Made by a program: the position numbers and the translations under genes. The notes below the pieces were generated by a model. That model did not search any database, was not told the DNA's origin, and saw nothing but the letters and a program-made list of their open reading frames with translations. From assembly GCF_000471905.2 (NCBI RefSeq), contig NW_006499905.1, positions 1,320,043 through 1,384,042 of the forward strand: DNA of 64,000 nucleotides. The letters are read 5' to 3'. Source of the stretch: Amborella trichopoda. Taxonomy: Eukaryota; Streptophyta; Magnoliopsida; Amborellales; Amborellaceae. Of this stretch, positions 62,248-64,000 are shown piece by piece (the stretch's first letter is position 1; each line of letters opens with the position of its first letter).

Positions 62248-64000
62248 TGTCACGACCTCGCCCCTTGACCCCTACCGTTCTAAACTGGAGGGCAACAGGG
62301 TGCGGGATCACAGCCGGAGGTCCGATAGCGTACGTTACTCAAGTGGGAGTGGCATCAACACATGTTAAGAGGGCGAAATCAAAGCAAACCACGAGAAATA
62401 AATAAAAACTCATCCAACAAGCACTGAAAATAGGATAAATTAAAACCATTAACTTCATTCATCTTCAAAAGTCTTTACAATATAGTTTGAGGCTTACAAG
62501 CCTAACATTCATCTCAAAATATTACATCAAACAGAACAACACGTGGCAATGCCACCATACACCTACAAAGCCAAAAAGAATCTTGAACCGGTTCGAACTC
62601 CAAACGCCTACTATCACCGGTCAACTGTTCGCCACACACAATCGAGTACCAACACTTTACACAGATGCAATAAGCGAAGTGAGTAATGAGCTCAGTAAGT
62701 AGATCACTGCCCTTGCATTCCCGACTAACAATATATACTTAATAACATGCCCATAGTCCATCAGAAATCGCATTTGTCACACAGAGTATAGTCATACATC
62801 AGAGTACATATAAATGTTGTATAAAAAAGGTAAGACTCGGTTAACAAAATATTACTTATTCTCAATATGGCATCAACCGTTATGCATATCACAGCTACAG
62901 TCAGGTGTTCATACATAATATAGAATTCAGATAAGCATAACATATTAACTTACACCAGAAGTAGAAGCCACATCGATCAAGTTAAGCTAATCCTGAAACT
63001 TGTGACTTCTACCCTCATTCAAGAGAGAGGATAATGACAAGTGGAGGTCCTACTTCGCAATATCCTTACTCACACACACATCCTCAACACGCTTTGGAGT
63101 TTTTGATAGGCCGAGGCCTTGCAAGACACAATCCTTTCTTATGCCCTCAAGCAGGAGGGTGTTACACTATCATTGGAGGATCCAATGCGTAGTGCCCATG
63201 ACAATTTAGGGGGCGTGACCCTCCTTATTATTTACAATCACCTCTCGACTCCACTCTTATCATATGGGTCGAGGTACAATATGCTCTACTACCAATAATG
63301 GACCCATTGCGTAGCAGTCAGATATCAGTATTCATATAACATAAACATATAGTCTACTACAAATGGATAGCCAATTGCATAGCAGTCAAATATCAGTATT
63401 CATATAACCGAAACAGAGAGTCTACTACCAGTGGAGGACCCATTGTGTAACAGTCAGATATCAGTATTCATATACATAAACAAATAGTCTACTACCAATG
63501 GATGACTTATTGCATAACAGTCGGATATTACATATATCAATTGCACTATGTATAAGCATGCATAACATTTATTCATTCATACTTTACTATTTTCAAGAGA
63601 TCACGAACATCCAACATTCGTAGGATCATAAGCATGCCATTTCAGTGTCTTATCACCTTGTAAAGGATTTAAGATATGTTCAAAAGAAACAGTGATGCAT
63701 GACATGAGCATAACTTTTATTCAACTTAAATTCATTGTTATTCTTATCAATCATGGGCATATGCAGAATGAGGCATAGCACCCAAATTATGAGGGGAATT
63801 TAACTAAATTCTGATTCCAATTTGCCAACTGAGCATTACTTAATTAATTAATGGTTCAGCATATCGTTCTAAATCTTGCTGATTTTGCCCATAGTAACAT
63901 ATGTTCACAATTCAAACCATAGCTTGCAACATAGCAGGAATTTCAAAACAATTTTGACATGCAACTTTTAATAGACATTCAAAGCTTTCAAATGGTTGTG
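62248..64000 (-). repeat. 5' LTR, partial (continues beyond the window)
   Basis: Matches the 3' LTR from TGTCACGACC onward. It differs by scattered substitutions and has four rather than seven units of the 68-bp array. Only about 1.75 kb is visible. Confidence 0.9.
63285..63530. repeat. 68-bp tandem array in the 5' LTR, four copies
   Basis: Anchors equivalent to GACCCATT lie at 63301, 63369, 63437 and 63504. Units are more diverged from one another than those of the 3' LTR. Confidence 0.9.

Larger units (their letters stand above)
55439..64000 (-). mobile_element. Degenerate Ty3/gypsy LTR retrotransposon (minus strand; 5' end beyond the window)
   Basis: Read on the minus strand the order is 5' LTR, PBS, gag, protease, RT, (RNase H lost), integrase, 3' LTR, the Ty3/gypsy order. 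LTRs start TGTCACGAC on the plus strand at 55439 and 62248, and are similar throughout the visible overlap. The integrase carries a GPY/F-type C-terminal module (GPFEILERIG...FHISLLRKY) as in chromoviruses, but no chromodomain could be found after it. Long LTRs suggest the Tekay/Del group; this is inference. Stops, frameshifts and deletions make it non-autonomous. The five bases before the element are GTCAC; the matching duplication lies outside the window. Confidence 0.9.

Overview
This is nuclear DNA from a flowering plant. It shows AT-rich intergenic DNA, spliceosomal introns with GT-AG, GC-AG and U12-type AT-AC borders, a plant kinesin-14 with an N-terminal calponin-homology domain, a plant-type ribosomal protein L7 gene behind telo-boxes and a leader intron, a pollen Ole e 1-like secreted protein, many MITEs, and a Ty3/gypsy retrotransposon. 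The species cannot be named from the sequence. Two assembly gaps lie at 34830-35055 and 50514-50647.

Layout. 1-831 is the 5' flank or leader of the kinesin gene. 832-17926 (+) is a complete 22-exon KIN-14 (KIN-14J/K-like) gene, reconstructed here exon by exon to 1125 aa with every phase consistent. Its large introns carry repeats, one intron is U12-type AT-AC and one is GC-AG. 18-25.4 kb is intergenic DNA with MITEs. 25.5-30.6 kb (+) is a complete RPL7 (uL30) gene with a non-coding first exon and six coding exons (246 aa). 30.6-50.5 kb is gene-poor and repeat-dense: at least ten copies of one Mutator-type MITE family, a diverged tandem segmental duplication, minisatellites and CT-rich, TATA-containing non-coding DNA. 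50760-53045 (+) is a two-exon Ole e 1-like gene (133 aa) with repeats inside and after it. 55439-64000 is a degenerate Ty3/gypsy element on the minus strand; its 5' LTR runs off the window.

The three host genes have no visible functional link: a cytoskeletal motor, a ribosomal protein and a secreted cell-wall or pollen-type protein. No biosynthetic cluster and no previously undescribed protein system was found. The most interesting items are structural: the AT-AC intron in the kinesin motor domain; a MITE family whose 9-bp target duplications place it with Mutator-like elements, including one copy holding a captured GC-rich fragment (Pack-MULE-like) and one with its empty site preserved in a duplicated segment; word-rich short elements that share a terminal motif; and a retroelement with deleted RNase H and protease active site and glutamine-to-stop decay.
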